DNA of 60,685 nucleotides, from the NCBI GenBank assembly GCA_014904985.1, contig MU128976.1:64674-125358 (forward strand), read 5' to 3'. This document shows positions 47,500 through 57,420 of this stretch, piece by piece (positions within the stretch are counted from its first letter, which is position 1; each line of letters begins with the position of its first letter). A model generated the notes under the pieces. It was given only the letters and a program-made list of their open reading frames with translations, ran no database searches and had not been told where the DNA came from. The stretch is from Hydnum rufescens UP504. Taxonomy: Eukaryota > Basidiomycota > Agaricomycetes > Cantharellales > Hydnaceae. The position numbers and the translations under genes were made by a program.

Positions 47500-48321
47500 T
47501 CACATTGTGCTAGCCTCATGAGTGGAGATTGGACAATCATTCTTGAGGTGTCCAGTCTGTTTGCAGTTGTAGCATACTAAGGTTGTGGGGGTTGTGCGAG
47601 GGGCTGGTGTGCTGCAAGCACATGCAACATATGCACTTGTAGATCCATTAGAGGGAATGGTGTTTGAGATCTGCTGTTCCTCTTCATTGAGGAGTTGCTG
47701 GATGATGTAATTGATGGTCAGGGTTGAGTGATCTGTGGAATTGAGTGCAATCACAAGAGACTTGTAGGTTGATGGGAGTCCACAAGTCAGAGCCAGGATG
47801 ATGTCCTTGGTGGCAATATTGGAGCCAAGTTCAGTGATACAGGATGCAATATCACAAACTGATGTGATCCAGGTCTGCATGGGGACATTGTCCTCTTTTG
47901 TCATGGTGTGGAAAGTGCACCTGAGTGACATAAGAGATGCAAGACCTCATGCATTGTGTGCAGTCACGAGTTCTTCCCAGATCTCTTTAGGGTTGTTGGA
48001 CTTGCAGTGCACCAGCTGATTGGGCTCAACATTCAGATGGATTGTGGCACAAGCAAGTCACTGCTTCTTCTTGAATGTGATCATGGCCTTTGAGTTGGGG
48101 CCTGTGAGAGGCATCATTTCAGTGCCATCCATGAGGGTATATAAATCTCCCTGGTCAACAAGGAGTGACTCCATGTAATCCTTCCAAATGTGGTAATTGG
48201 CATCATTCAACTTGTCAAAGCCTGATTTAGCCATGGTGATGGTTGGATGCAAGTATGTGGGGTTGGATGTAGGGAGAGGTCCAAAAAGATTGGCAAAGGG
48301 GTTATGGTCATGGGTACACAT
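47500..48321 (-). pseudogene. Copia-type gag relic with zinc knuckle
   Basis: Two blocks in the same frame on the minus strand: KSGFDKLNDANYHIWKDYME and FKKKQ (48,321-48,061), and SLRCTFHTMTKEDNVPMQTW to CYNCKQTGHLKNDCP (47,931-47,500). The first motif and the CX2CX4HX4C knuckle are typical of Ty1/copia gag. The part between, including NPKEIWEELVTAHNA, stays in frame but is cut by two TGA codons (48060-48058 and 47949-47947). Both sit where arginine CGA is expected. No protease, integrase or reverse transcriptase follows, so this is a gag-only relic. Confidence 0.75.
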
Positions 48322-48323
48322 AG

Positions 48324-48973
48324 GTATGGATGCCTAGGTTCGGTTTTGGTCCAGTTTTTCCCATTTTGGGCAAAACCTAAACCTGACCTGAACCTGAACC
48401 TGACCTGAGGTTCAGTTCCATTCAGGTCAGGTTCAGGTTTAAACCTGGTTTAAACATGAAACCTGAGGTATGGGGGCAGCCAACATTTTCAGGGGGTACT
48501 ACAGAATATCTACACCCTCTCCTCAAGTCTCTGCCTCTGCCACTCCCTTTACATCCTGCTTTAGATCCACATCTCCTTCCTAGCCCCCTTTTGCTTCAAT
48601 TTATTGCTCACACATCTTCTAGAGATGGTATTTAGTCACTATATTCTGTCATGTGACTTGTGACCTGCACCAATTACCTCATTTGATTGCTGAGTCATGT
48701 GACTTCTGACTCCAAAACTATAGTCACATCTGTAAATTGGCAGATTTGGTACCAGAATCATGGTCAATTTACATGGAATGGAAGCTACACCCTACCTTTC
48801 AGGTTCAGGTTTGAACCTGGTTTGAGATCAGTTTTTGGATTCAGGGCAAGGGAAAAACCTGAACCTGACCTGAAGAAAACCAAATGAAACCTGACCTGAA
48901 TGGAACCAGACCTGGGTCTGGTTTAGGTTTAAACCCAGGTTCTGTAGGTTTAAACCAGACCAAAGGCATCCAT
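48324..48973. mobile_element. AACCTGA-type inverted-repeat element, copy 1
   Basis: About 650 bp bounded by inverted termini (TATGGATGCCT... and ...AGGCATCCATA). Both subterminal regions are packed with the words AGGTTCAGGT / AACCTGACCTGAA and (A)GGTTTAAACC. No coding capacity. It shares subterminal sequence and terminal form with 51894-52619. A short CATAGG is present outside both ends and may be a target duplication. Confidence 0.6.
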
Positions 48974-49877
48974 ATGCATAGGGGAGTATCCAGGCCATGA
49001 AGTTTCAGTGATATGATGGGTGAGCAAGTAGACTGAAATAACTGGTGGGGGGCTGATACAAGACAAAACCAATGTCTGCACAAACTGAGGGTACTGATAT
49101 GGGGTGAAACCAACATCCTGCACAAAATTTATGGTGGCAGCACAAAACTGATACTGTGACTGACTTATAGAACCTATGGCTGCACAAACTGATACAGCAA
49201 CTGACTTATAGAGTGTATGACTGACTGAGCAAGTGATTGACTAAGTGTATGATCAACTCGTGGGTGTCTGTGACCTGGTCAGAGTCAGGGAGATGAGTGC
49301 CTCTGGTTCTGTAATGAAGTGCCTCCCAGATTCAGGAGGGCACTTGTTGTCATACTTGGACAAAGCAAGTCAACAGGGGAGGGAGTGGGATAAGGGAGAA
49401 TAAGAGGAGAAAGAGTAATCACACTGCCCTCAGCACTAGCTTTGGACAGAGGAGCTGGACACAGAGCTAAGCACTGGCTTTGCTCTGAGTCCAGGGGAAA
49501 AGAGTGTGAGGGAGTGGGAGGAATGGTGAAAGGATATAAAGTAGTGACTGGCCAAGTGGCACAGTCACTAACTAAGGAGAGAGTGGGGGGTCAGTGAGAG
49601 GAATGGACTATCCTACTCACTGCTTTCCCAGCTAGGGTCCAAAGGCACAGGTCCAAAGCCAGGGAAAGGACTAGTATTGATGGCTACTAGACAGGCCAAC
49701 CAGATAGGCAGATAGAAGCAGAGTAGAGACAGAGATTCATGGTTTCTCACTAGGTGATGAAGATCCGGGCAAAGGTTCACTTAATTAATCTTGGCAACTG
49801 CTGTATATACATGACTTTTGAGTCCTAACTTAATTACATAATACACTATATTACAGGTTCCAAGGAGGACTTCTGGT

Positions 49878-50100
49878 ATAGAAGAAGGGTTGGGAGCTCT
49901 GATGACTGTCAAATCAAAATCTGGTTCAGCCAGTGTGTAGATGGGAGACTGTATTTCTGTTGTTATTCATTGGGTTGGTTTGCTTCAATGGTTGATCACT
50001 CTCTGCAAGACATGTATGGTGTTCAGTGGAGAATAGGATGTGATATGGACTAGCTGTAGTCAATGATATATCATCTGGGATGCTTATAAAAAGGCTTATA
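49878..50100 (+). repeat. 223 bp inverted repeat, arm A
   Basis: Reverse complement, at roughly 95% identity, of 52689-52911. It starts ATAGAAGAAGGGTTGGG and ends AAGGCTTATA. The two arms enclose about 2.6 kb. Confidence 0.85.
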
Positions 50101-50781
50101 GCCCTACTTCTGTACTTAGTTAGGTTATGTTTTCCTGGTAGAATAGGGTACTTAATAGGCTCATTTTGCATGGCCCCATGTACTCTATGAGCCCAGCTTG
50201 GGCCCATGCTGGAAATTTTTTAGGCCATGGGCCCATGAAAGCCCCCTTGAGTGCTGCACTCTGAGTTTTTCCCAAGTCCACCACAGCAATTCCAGATTTC
50301 TTTATCACCACACACTTTTTTTTTTTTTCTGAGTTCACCATTCCAGCCCATTAAAGGACTGTTTTGGCTGTCAACTGCTGGTATGATATACTATATTCAT
50401 ACTATAGCACAGATACTTAATTAAAAAGGTGAAGATTTACAAAAAAGAAAAGATTGTGCATGTCCAGTGCCTACAGGCACTGGGCATACAATCTAATGGG
50501 TGAGGGGAGAGGGATGGTCCTAGGGGCCCATGCACCAACACTGTGCATGGGCCTCTGCTTTGCCTGTTAGTTGTGATTTCATGCTGGTACTTCACAAGTA
50601 CCAGTGGTTGGGCTTCAGGCCCACAAAGACTGAGATCCAAGATGATTGTTGCTGTTGTTGTCATTTGAGGCACAGGAGGGGGGCAGCCAGGGTGTGGTAG
50701 TAGAGGCAGGTCAGTAAAACATTCATGCAGCACAAAAGGGGGGCACCTGCACAACAGCAACAAATAATATACTTACCTGAT

Positions 50782-50813
50782 CACCACACCCCAGTATAGA
50801 CTGGGGTGTGGTG
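50782..50813. repeat. Perfect 14 bp hairpin
   Basis: CACCACACCCCAGT and ACTGGGGTGTGGTG are perfect inverted arms around a four-base loop. Confidence 0.85.
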
Positions 50814-50845
50814 TTAAGGTATGTTATTATAGTTTTAGCTACTCT

Positions 50846-50884
50846 AGTGCAAAAAGGGCAGCCTTTGGCTGCCCTTTTTGCACT
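50846..50884. repeat. Perfect 18 bp hairpin
   Basis: AGTGCAAAAAGGGCAGCC and its exact reverse complement are separated by three T. It lies 32 bp from the previous hairpin. Confidence 0.85.
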
Positions 50885-51064
50885 ACTATTGATTTTTTTT
50901 AACCAACCTGTTGACCCCCCATCATAGGATCCCCTAATTGCTCACCTAGGGGCCCCCATCCCCTCTGGTGGGCCCTCTGGCCCCTGCCCCACCCCTCCAG
51001 TTGGTCTGGGGCAGGGGTGCCCCCTCTTTTTTGCATGACTGGCACACGAGTGCTGGTCATGTGA

Positions 51065-51205
51065 TCTATATTATATAATTAATTAGGTAGTAGTTAGGTA
51101 ATGATTAATTAGATAATATGTATATTAGGTAATATATATTATATAATATTATATAATATAATTATGTCATCAATTAATTATGTAACATATTACATAATAC
51201 TACCA
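51065..51205. repeat. AT-rich low-complexity tract
   Basis: Runs of TATATAATTAATTA and related words over about 140 bp without open frame. Confidence 0.7.
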
Positions 51206-51893
51206 TTGTGTATGATTATGTCACCACTTTTTTGGGTGAATTACATAATTTCCTATTTAGGCTATTATGTAATTACATTTCCATATTGGGAATCAACAGG
51301 CCCACTGACCCATTCAGGGGTGTCCCCAGGCATTCCAGGACCTATCCCAATACCCCCCAACCAAATATATCCATATGCTTCTGCTCACACCAGAAAGATG
51401 GCCAGATGTCAATTTGACATCCAAGGATTGTCAATTGACATCAAAGAAAAAATAGGCCTCTTAGGCTGACTAGATGAGGGATTTGTCCCACCTATTAAGG
51501 TCAGCCCAAGTGGCTGACCAAGGTGGAAGCAAAACAGTCGATGAGTATGTAATACCACTACCTTATAAGCCATCTGGAGCTAAGTCATCTTCAAGGTTGT
51601 TGAGACAAAGCCACTGGAAGCCCTCTATGTGAATCACTAAAGCCAAGGATAGTTGCAGGACCTAAGGTTAGAGTTGCTGGACATCCAAGGAAAAGTAAGC
51701 ATAACAAAATATGTATCAGGTTTTGAAGAAAGAAGGAAGAAACATACTAACAAGACTAACCAAGCACTGACCAGTCTGTAATCCACAGATATCCTCATTT
51801 TGACCAGGAGAATGTAAACAAGAATACACAAATATCAGTAAATGAACCAACACAACATGAACTATGTATAAGCTTTTCTACAAGCATCCCACA

Positions 51894-52619
51894 CTATGGT
51901 TGCCAAAGTCAGGTTCAGGTCAGGTTTTGCCCCATTTGGGCAAAACCTGAACTTAACCAAAACCTGAATCTTCTCAATTGGCAAAACCTGAACCTAACCT
52001 GAAGAAAACCTATCTTAGGTTAGGTTCAGGTTAGGTTCAGGTTTAACCAAGGTTCAAACCTGAAATCATGAGCCCCTTCAGACAGGAGAAATATCTGAGC
52101 TCAACACTGATTTTAACCATAATCCAGAATGAGTCATCAATTCTGGCAAGTTCCAGAACTATGTAAGCAGGTTCCTTGGTGGAGAAATATGTTACTTTGA
52201 AGTGAAGTTATACATAAAACCTCATGAACAGTTTATATTGACCATACATAGTCTATGTATAGTCAATATAAACTTTGTATGAGGTTTTATGTTTAACTTC
52301 ACTTCAAAGTAACCTATTTCTCCACCAAAAACCTGCTTACATAATTCTGGAACTTGCCAGAATTAATGACTCATTCTGGATTATGGTTAAAATCAGTGTT
52401 GAGCTCAGATATTTCTCATGTCTGAAGGAGCTCATGATTTCAGGTTTGAACCTGGGTTAAACCTGAACCTAACCTGAACCTGAAAACATGGGGGCCCAAA
52501 ACCTGAACCTGACCTGAGGAAAATTACATGAAACCTGACCCCAATGGAACCTGACTTGGGTCAGGTTCAGGTTTGAACTCAGGTTTTCCAGGTTTGTAAC
52601 CTAACTTCAGCAACCATAT
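51894..52619. mobile_element. Foldback element, ~725 bp near-perfect palindrome (AACCTGA type, copy 2)
   Basis: The whole element is one inverted repeat with its centre near 52,255 (CATAGTCTATG). The left arm has GTTTATATTGACCATACATAG and the right mirrors it; mirrored words continue outward through the TTCCAGAAC/GTTCTGGAA-like region, the CTCATGA words and the AACCTGA-rich ends to ATGGTTGC / GCAACCAT termini. It is flanked by CCCACAC on both sides, a likely target duplication. It has no coding capacity. Confidence 0.8.
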
Positions 52620-52625
52620 CCCACA

Positions 52626-52715
52626 CATATTAGCCTTTCCACAAGCATCCCACACAACATATAAGCCTTCCTACAAGCATCCCCTATGTATAAGCCTTTC
52701 TACAAGCATCCCAGA
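52626..52715 (+). repeat. Tandem ATAAGCCTTTCTACAAGCATCC repeats
   Basis: The word AGCCTTTC(T/C)ACAAGCATCCC occurs about three times (near 52,632, 52,667 and 52,693) and once more on the left of the foldback element (about 51,870). The foldback therefore inserted into a pre-existing tandem array. Confidence 0.7.
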
Positions 52716-52911
52716 TGATATATCATTGACTACAGCTAGTCCATATCACATCCTATTCTCCACTGAACACCATACACATCTTGCGGAGAGTGATCAACCA
52801 TTGAAGTGAACCAACCCAACAAATAACAACAGAAATACAGTCTCCCATCTACACACTGGCTGAATCAGATTTTGATTTGACAGTCATCAGAGCTCCCAAC
52901 CCTTCTTCTAT
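52689..52911 (-). repeat. 223 bp inverted repeat, arm B
   Basis: Inverted partner of 49878-50100. Its edge overlaps the last unit of the tandem repeat. Confidence 0.85.
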
Positions 52912-53042
52912 GGTGGCTTGAAGCTGTAAGTCTGCCATTCAGAGCCAAGCCAAATCAGTTGGTGGCTCAGCTTTTGTGGCAACAATATTTGGCCAAGATG
53001 TATATACACCCAAGCTCATCTAATCACCATTCTCCCAGCACC

Positions 53043-54397
53043 TTATTTTGCTTCAGTTGGAAGCATTATCCTACAGTATGTGTCATTGCTGTCTTCAGAG
53101 CCCACAAACTTGTGCTTTTGTCCATGCTTCCCATGCCATGGCATTACTAACTGGGATGGGTGAACTTCTCCACTGGTATTGTCCATCTGAACAGCATTGA
53201 AAGAGGACAGATATTTAGTGAAAGCTGAGTTCACATCCTTGAACTTCTCAACATGAAGTTGATTGGGAAGGGTCACCTCTGCATCATGATACAGCTGGCA
53301 AAGGAACTCATGCCAATTGCCCATCTTCACAGCCAGCTCCTGAAAATCTGGCAGTAAGGTGGTTCTCCCCTTGGAAAGCACAATCACACTTTCAAAAAGG
53401 TCCAGGTTCCATTGCACTCCAGCCCAATGGTCAATATGCCAGATACACATCCTCCACAGGGATTCTGTGTCATGAAGGGGATTGTGGGTGAAAGGAATAG
53501 GGTTCCCATCCTGTTCTGGTGTCAGAGTAGCATACATATAGTTATTTAGTTGAACTTCTGAGGCCAGAAGCTGAACAGTGTCCTGAATAGAACTAAGTTT
53601 GAGATGAGGTAGTAGCCTTAATTGATAAGACATACAGTATATCCACAGCCCACATCAAACCCAAGATCATTCTTGAGATCCATGAATGGTTGCACAAATT
53701 CCAGATCACCTAACTTCCCTACTCCTTTGACCAAGTAAATATTGGCTGGGCTAATGTCCCAATGTACCCAGTTACAGCCTTCCAAGGCATGCAGTCCTTG
53801 GGTGGTATCAATTTACTGCCAGAGGACCTTTGGAAGATGCTACTTGCTTTGACATGCCCCTCTAATTGAACCATCCAAGAATGACTTAACAAGATTTAAT
53901 GGCACACTGACTTCCTTCAGTACCATGCAGTGATGTGTGCATTTGACAGGGGTAGTCTGTACAATGTTAAGATTCATCCCTTCCAGTAGCCATTGCTGAC
54001 CAACACTGGAGGCAAGTATATTCCTGCCAATCACTAGGTGTGCCATGATGTCAATGAATTCAGTTGCTTCAGGGAGATCTCCTGAAAGATGGGTATCATC
54101 TGGAACCCCATCAATGATAACATCCCTGAATGTTACTGTTGTGACGAAGTGTTGGTGAACTGTCTCACCTGTTGCTGCATCCATGCTATCAAAAAACCTC
54201 TTATATCTTGAGCCTCCTTGGTGCATATATTGACCCACAAATCTTTCAGAACCTGTTGGTTGAGTATGACACCATCCAGGCCAATGCAGTCTACTTGCCA
54301 AACTCAAGTAGTTCATCCAAGTATATTGGCAGCCAGTACATTGCAATATACTATGTTCAGAAAACAAAGTTTCAAAGGTCATGTAGTGGGGTCCCAT
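53043..54397 (-). pseudogene. FunK1-type protein kinase relic (copy 1)
   Basis: Fungal-specific FunK1 kinase remnant. The first block (54,397-53,840) has SRYKRFFDSMDAATGETV, FRDVIIDGVPDDTHL and MVLKEVSVPLNLVKSFL (the hinge-like VLKEVxxPL motif). Then CNWVHWDISPANIYLVKGVG with KLGDLEF, and a second block (53,633-53,043) with ESLWRMCIWHIDHWAGVQWN. In the catalytic loop the usual HRD reads HWD: codon TGG at 53761-53759, where copy 2 has CGG. Internal stops occur around 53,640-53,700. CpG is almost absent. Without the arginine and with stops it cannot be an active kinase. Confidence 0.75.
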
Positions 54398-54590
54398 TTG
54401 GGCCCCAAGTGATGTGGAAAATATGAAGGAGCATCAAGGGCACACTTTGGGGCCACAATGGGGCCCCATTTACACTCATTTTCCAGTATTGAACACCAAT
54501 TGGCACCCTCATGGCACCCAATTGTTGCTAGGTATCAAATATTGCCTGAGATATGATGCCTATCATAGGTAGGAAATATGGTTGACCAGC

Positions 54591-54781
54591 CTGAAGGTTA
54601 CGGAAGGTTATGGAAGGCTCTGGAAGGCTCTGGTGGCTGTGTGCAGGAGACAGTATTTATAGCTCTTCACAGTTGGATGATCCTCAGTTTTGATCTCAGG
54701 ATTTCCACTGCAATAGGCATGTGGTTAATTCATCTCTTTTCTCTTTCTGTTTGTGGCCTTGACAGCAGTGTTGCCCTGACA
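54591..54781 (+). repeat. Old fragment of the gypsy-type LTR (3' end)
   Basis: 191 bp matching the right end of the 57421-58267 LTR, through GGCTGTGTGCAGGA, GTATTTATAG and TTTCTGTTTGTGGC to the terminal CCCTGACA. Every clearly alignable CpG of the young LTR is TG or CA here. It lacks the 59 bp internal duplication of the young LTR. Confidence 0.85.
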
Positions 54782-54954
54782 CCTCCTTTTAAGTTCTAAC
54801 TAACATGTTTTTTTTTTGAATTGCAGATAGCCCTCTCCATGCATGCACCAACAACCCCCTGCTCAAACATGCAAACTGGCAAATGACACATGTGAATGAA
54901 GGCCCACACACCCACTGCAGGAGGCATGTGGGAATTCAAGGTTATGGTTTTTTC

Positions 54955-55272
54955 TTAAACTACACTCATGCAAGAAGAGCAGCTACAGACTATTCTTCTT
55001 GGGTCCATGGGAGAGCCTATCAATGTATATAGTAGTAATAATATAATAATAAATAAATATATAATAAGTGCAATGCCCATTGTATCTAATATGATCTGGA
55101 AAAGTGACTGACCAGGCTGTTTCATTTTGTGGTTGCTTTGGCAGCCAACCACAGCCCAGGCTGGATGGGTGTCTGGTAGTCCAATGTTCAGTGGAGCCAT
55201 CATTTGAGGCCATCTGCCACCCTGCACTGACACACTGCTGCTAGAGGGAACTGTGTGCTCACCCCTTAGCAC
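54955..55272 (-). CDS. Hypothetical small membrane ORF in the island
   Basis: A 105-codon frame with one strong hydrophobic segment (MGIALIIYLFIIILLLLYTL) near residues 65-84 followed by IGSPMDPRRI. It lies in AT-rich transposon-derived sequence and shows no family resemblance. It may be non-coding; the helix arises partly from an ATA/ATT-rich tract. Confidence 0.2.
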   Translation of the reverse strand: MLRGEHTVPSSSSVSVQGGRWPQMMAPLNIGLPDTHPAWAVVGCQSNHKMKQPGQSLFQIILDTMGIALIIYLFIIILLLLYTLIGSPMDPRRIVCSCSSCMSVV

Positions 55273-55950
55273 TGCAGAAGTGGCAACTATGATTTTTTTC
55301 CTGACATGACTAGTGAGAGTTATGGTATTTGGACAAGAACTCCCCCTGATTACTAAGCAGGTGAGGACGATTTCGGTAGACCAGCAAGACTCAAATGCTC
55401 AGGTGAATAGCAGCAATGGTGGGAAGAACACAGAGAGAAGTCCTTGATATTTTTGTGGGACAAATCAACTTTTATAGTATTTACAGGAGAACAGAAGACA
55501 GATGAAAATGGAAAAAACCTGAGGTAAAAGATGTCCGAGTGCCAGTGGTGCCGGTGAGTAAAGATGTAAGAGGTCGCCAGTGAAACCTGGCTGCAAGATC
55601 TAAAGTGTAGATGGTGAATGTACAATTGGCGAGGTCATCAGCATAGCCTCATAGGGGTCATGCTTGTCTCCGATGTCACACCCAGTAGCTTCTGTATCCA
55701 CTCACTCCAACAAACCTTGTGGGTTAGGTTGTATTGTGTGTAGAACAGAGGCCACTGTCACTATCTGCAAGCTTTCTTCCACTAACTATTTTCATGTGGT
55801 CCAATGGTTGATGCGAGCCCAGAGCACACCATTCCAGAATCACAAAGGTTATATGGACACTCCAAAGAGGAGGAAGAGAGAAGTTGGTGAAGGCAAAGGA
55901 TGAGACCTAGTGCCAGTCAGTCACAAGTTCCCAACACAAGGATTCTCAGA
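55273..55950. other. Unassigned repeat-like sequence
   Basis: About 680 bp where CpG is more frequent than to the left. It reads like decayed non-coding transposon sequence (possibly a solo LTR), but no matching copy lies in the window. Confidence 0.35.
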
Positions 55951-55956
55951 GTTCAA

Positions 55957-57420
55957 CTACAACAATGCAACTATTGCAGTCTCTGGTACCATACTATTAT
56001 AAATACAGTAGTGGTTTAAACTCAGACCATCGGGGCAGTATTGAGCAGAGACGCATCGAGAGATGGAAAATCGAGAGATGAAAAACATTCTCTGAAGCCC
56101 AAGTTTACACCCTTGAATTCCTCTGCATGAAAATGGTAGGGGAGGTCTGCCTCTGCATCGTGGTATAGTGCACAGAGGAACTCCCACCATTTGACCATCC
56201 TGGAACCCAAATCCTCCAGTTCTAGAGGGAGAGCTTGTCTCCACCAGGCGAGTATGCTTGGGCTCAGAAAAAGATTGCGATTTTCTGGCACCCTGGTGAA
56301 ACAGCCAATGCACCAAATGCATGTCCACCATAAAGACTCACTGTCATGAAGAGGATTAGGGGAGAATGATGGGATTATGGCATTCTTTGTCCATGGGCAA
56401 AAAGCATAATCACCCTTTCAAACTTCAGTCACCACGAAATAAGGAGTCTCCTGTGGAGATAAATCTGAGCCAATCTTGAGATCGGGGCTCCTAGGATCAC
56501 TTACAGTCAATTGGGGCTCTACCCCAGAACCAAGATCATCACTGATATTTTTGAAAGCCTCTGCAAACTCCAGATCACCTAACTTGCCTACTCCTTTGAC
56601 TAGGTAAATGCTTGTGGGGCTAATATCCCGATGCACCCAACCAGAGGATGCCATGACATGCAGTGCTTGAGAGCAGTCACCTTAATAACCTGAAGTCTCC
56701 TAGAAAAAGGCACTTACCTTGACTTGCACCCTGGATGGCCTTCCACGTATCCGAGAGCAATGCAAGCCCATGCAATGGCACACCTACTTCACTCAACACC
56801 AAGCGATGGTGCACATGATTGATATAGTGAGCCTGTGTGAGGTTCTTCATGAAGTCTTCCAGAAGGGGCATCAGAGTGAAGCTTGTTGTCGGTGTATTCT
56901 GGGAGTGAGCAAGGTTCATGGCGATCTTGAAACAACGTGATGGTTGAGGCGACTGTTCCCATCATCGCATCATACACATGTCATCTGGCTTCCCCTTAAC
57001 AAGCACGTCCCCATAGCAGACAGGCATCAAAAAGTGCCGCAGAGCACTGTTGTACTCTTCTTTGGGCATGGTGTCGAGGAACGACTTGTACCTGATGCCT
57101 TCCCGCTCCATATGCACATCCACCCATGAGTCCTTCACAAGACACGTTCCCACCGCGATACCATCGGGGCCTAAAACATCTGCTTCCCACACTCGAGTCC
57201 CTTGACCGGCGATGTTTGTGGGTGAGAATCTCGATTGCAGTCGTCTGGTGCGATGAATAACAATTTCATCCTTATTCTTCCGGAGATGGATCAGAAATTG
57301 CTCTTCATGATTCACCACAATGCGGATCATTGTCGGGTCATACCCGAGTTCCACATCAGTGGCTCTGGCCAGCGAGATGAAGATGGCCACAAGGAGCCGA
57401 GGTTCCTGAGGGGAGGATAT
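55957..57420 (-). pseudogene. FunK1-type protein kinase (copy 2), 5'-truncated by LTR insertion
   Basis: Better-preserved relative of copy 1. It has ARATDVELGYDPTMIR, RTRRLQSRFSPTNIAGQGTR, WEADVLGPDGIAVGTCLVKD, REGIRYKSFLDTMP, VLVKGKPDD, RLVLSEVGVPLHGLALLSD, then the catalytic loop GWVHRDISPTSIYLVKGVGK with LGDLEFAEAF. Later come ESLWWTCIWCIGCFTRV and LCALYHDAEADLPYHF. The HRD arginine is kept (CGG at 56630-56628). The 5' side stops at the LTR boundary (57421), so the amino-terminal region expected in FunK1 kinases is missing. One frame change near 56,980 is not explained by a normal intron. Probably inactive but younger than copy 1. Confidence 0.65.

Larger units (their letters stand above)
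45200..57420. other. CpG-depleted, transposon-derived island
   Basis: Base composition changes near 45.2 kb. CG dinucleotides, common to the left, become rare (about one per kilobase in 46.3-53 kb), while TG and CA are frequent. The island contains decayed coding relics, foldback elements and LTR fragments listed separately. CpG becomes somewhat more frequent after 55.3 kb, and the island ends sharply at the start of the gypsy-type LTR. Confidence 0.8.

Noticed and set aside
48324..48973. Telomere-like or CRISPR-like repeat array
   Set aside because: The AACCTGA words are irregular, occur in both orientations and have no regular spacers; inverted-repeat element fits better.
51065..51205. Centromere or replication origin from the AT-rich tract
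   Set aside because: Too short and simply low-complexity within a transposon-derived region.
54955..55272. Homologue of the LTR-embedded transmembrane ORF
   Set aside because: Opposite strand, no shared sequence beyond hydrophobicity, and the helix is produced by an AT-rich tract.
45200..57420. Classical RIP (CpA-targeted) or TCG-restricted RIP-like mutation
   Set aside because: The clear old/young LTR differences occur at CpG in TCG, GCG and ACG contexts, which fits general CpG methylation and deamination better.
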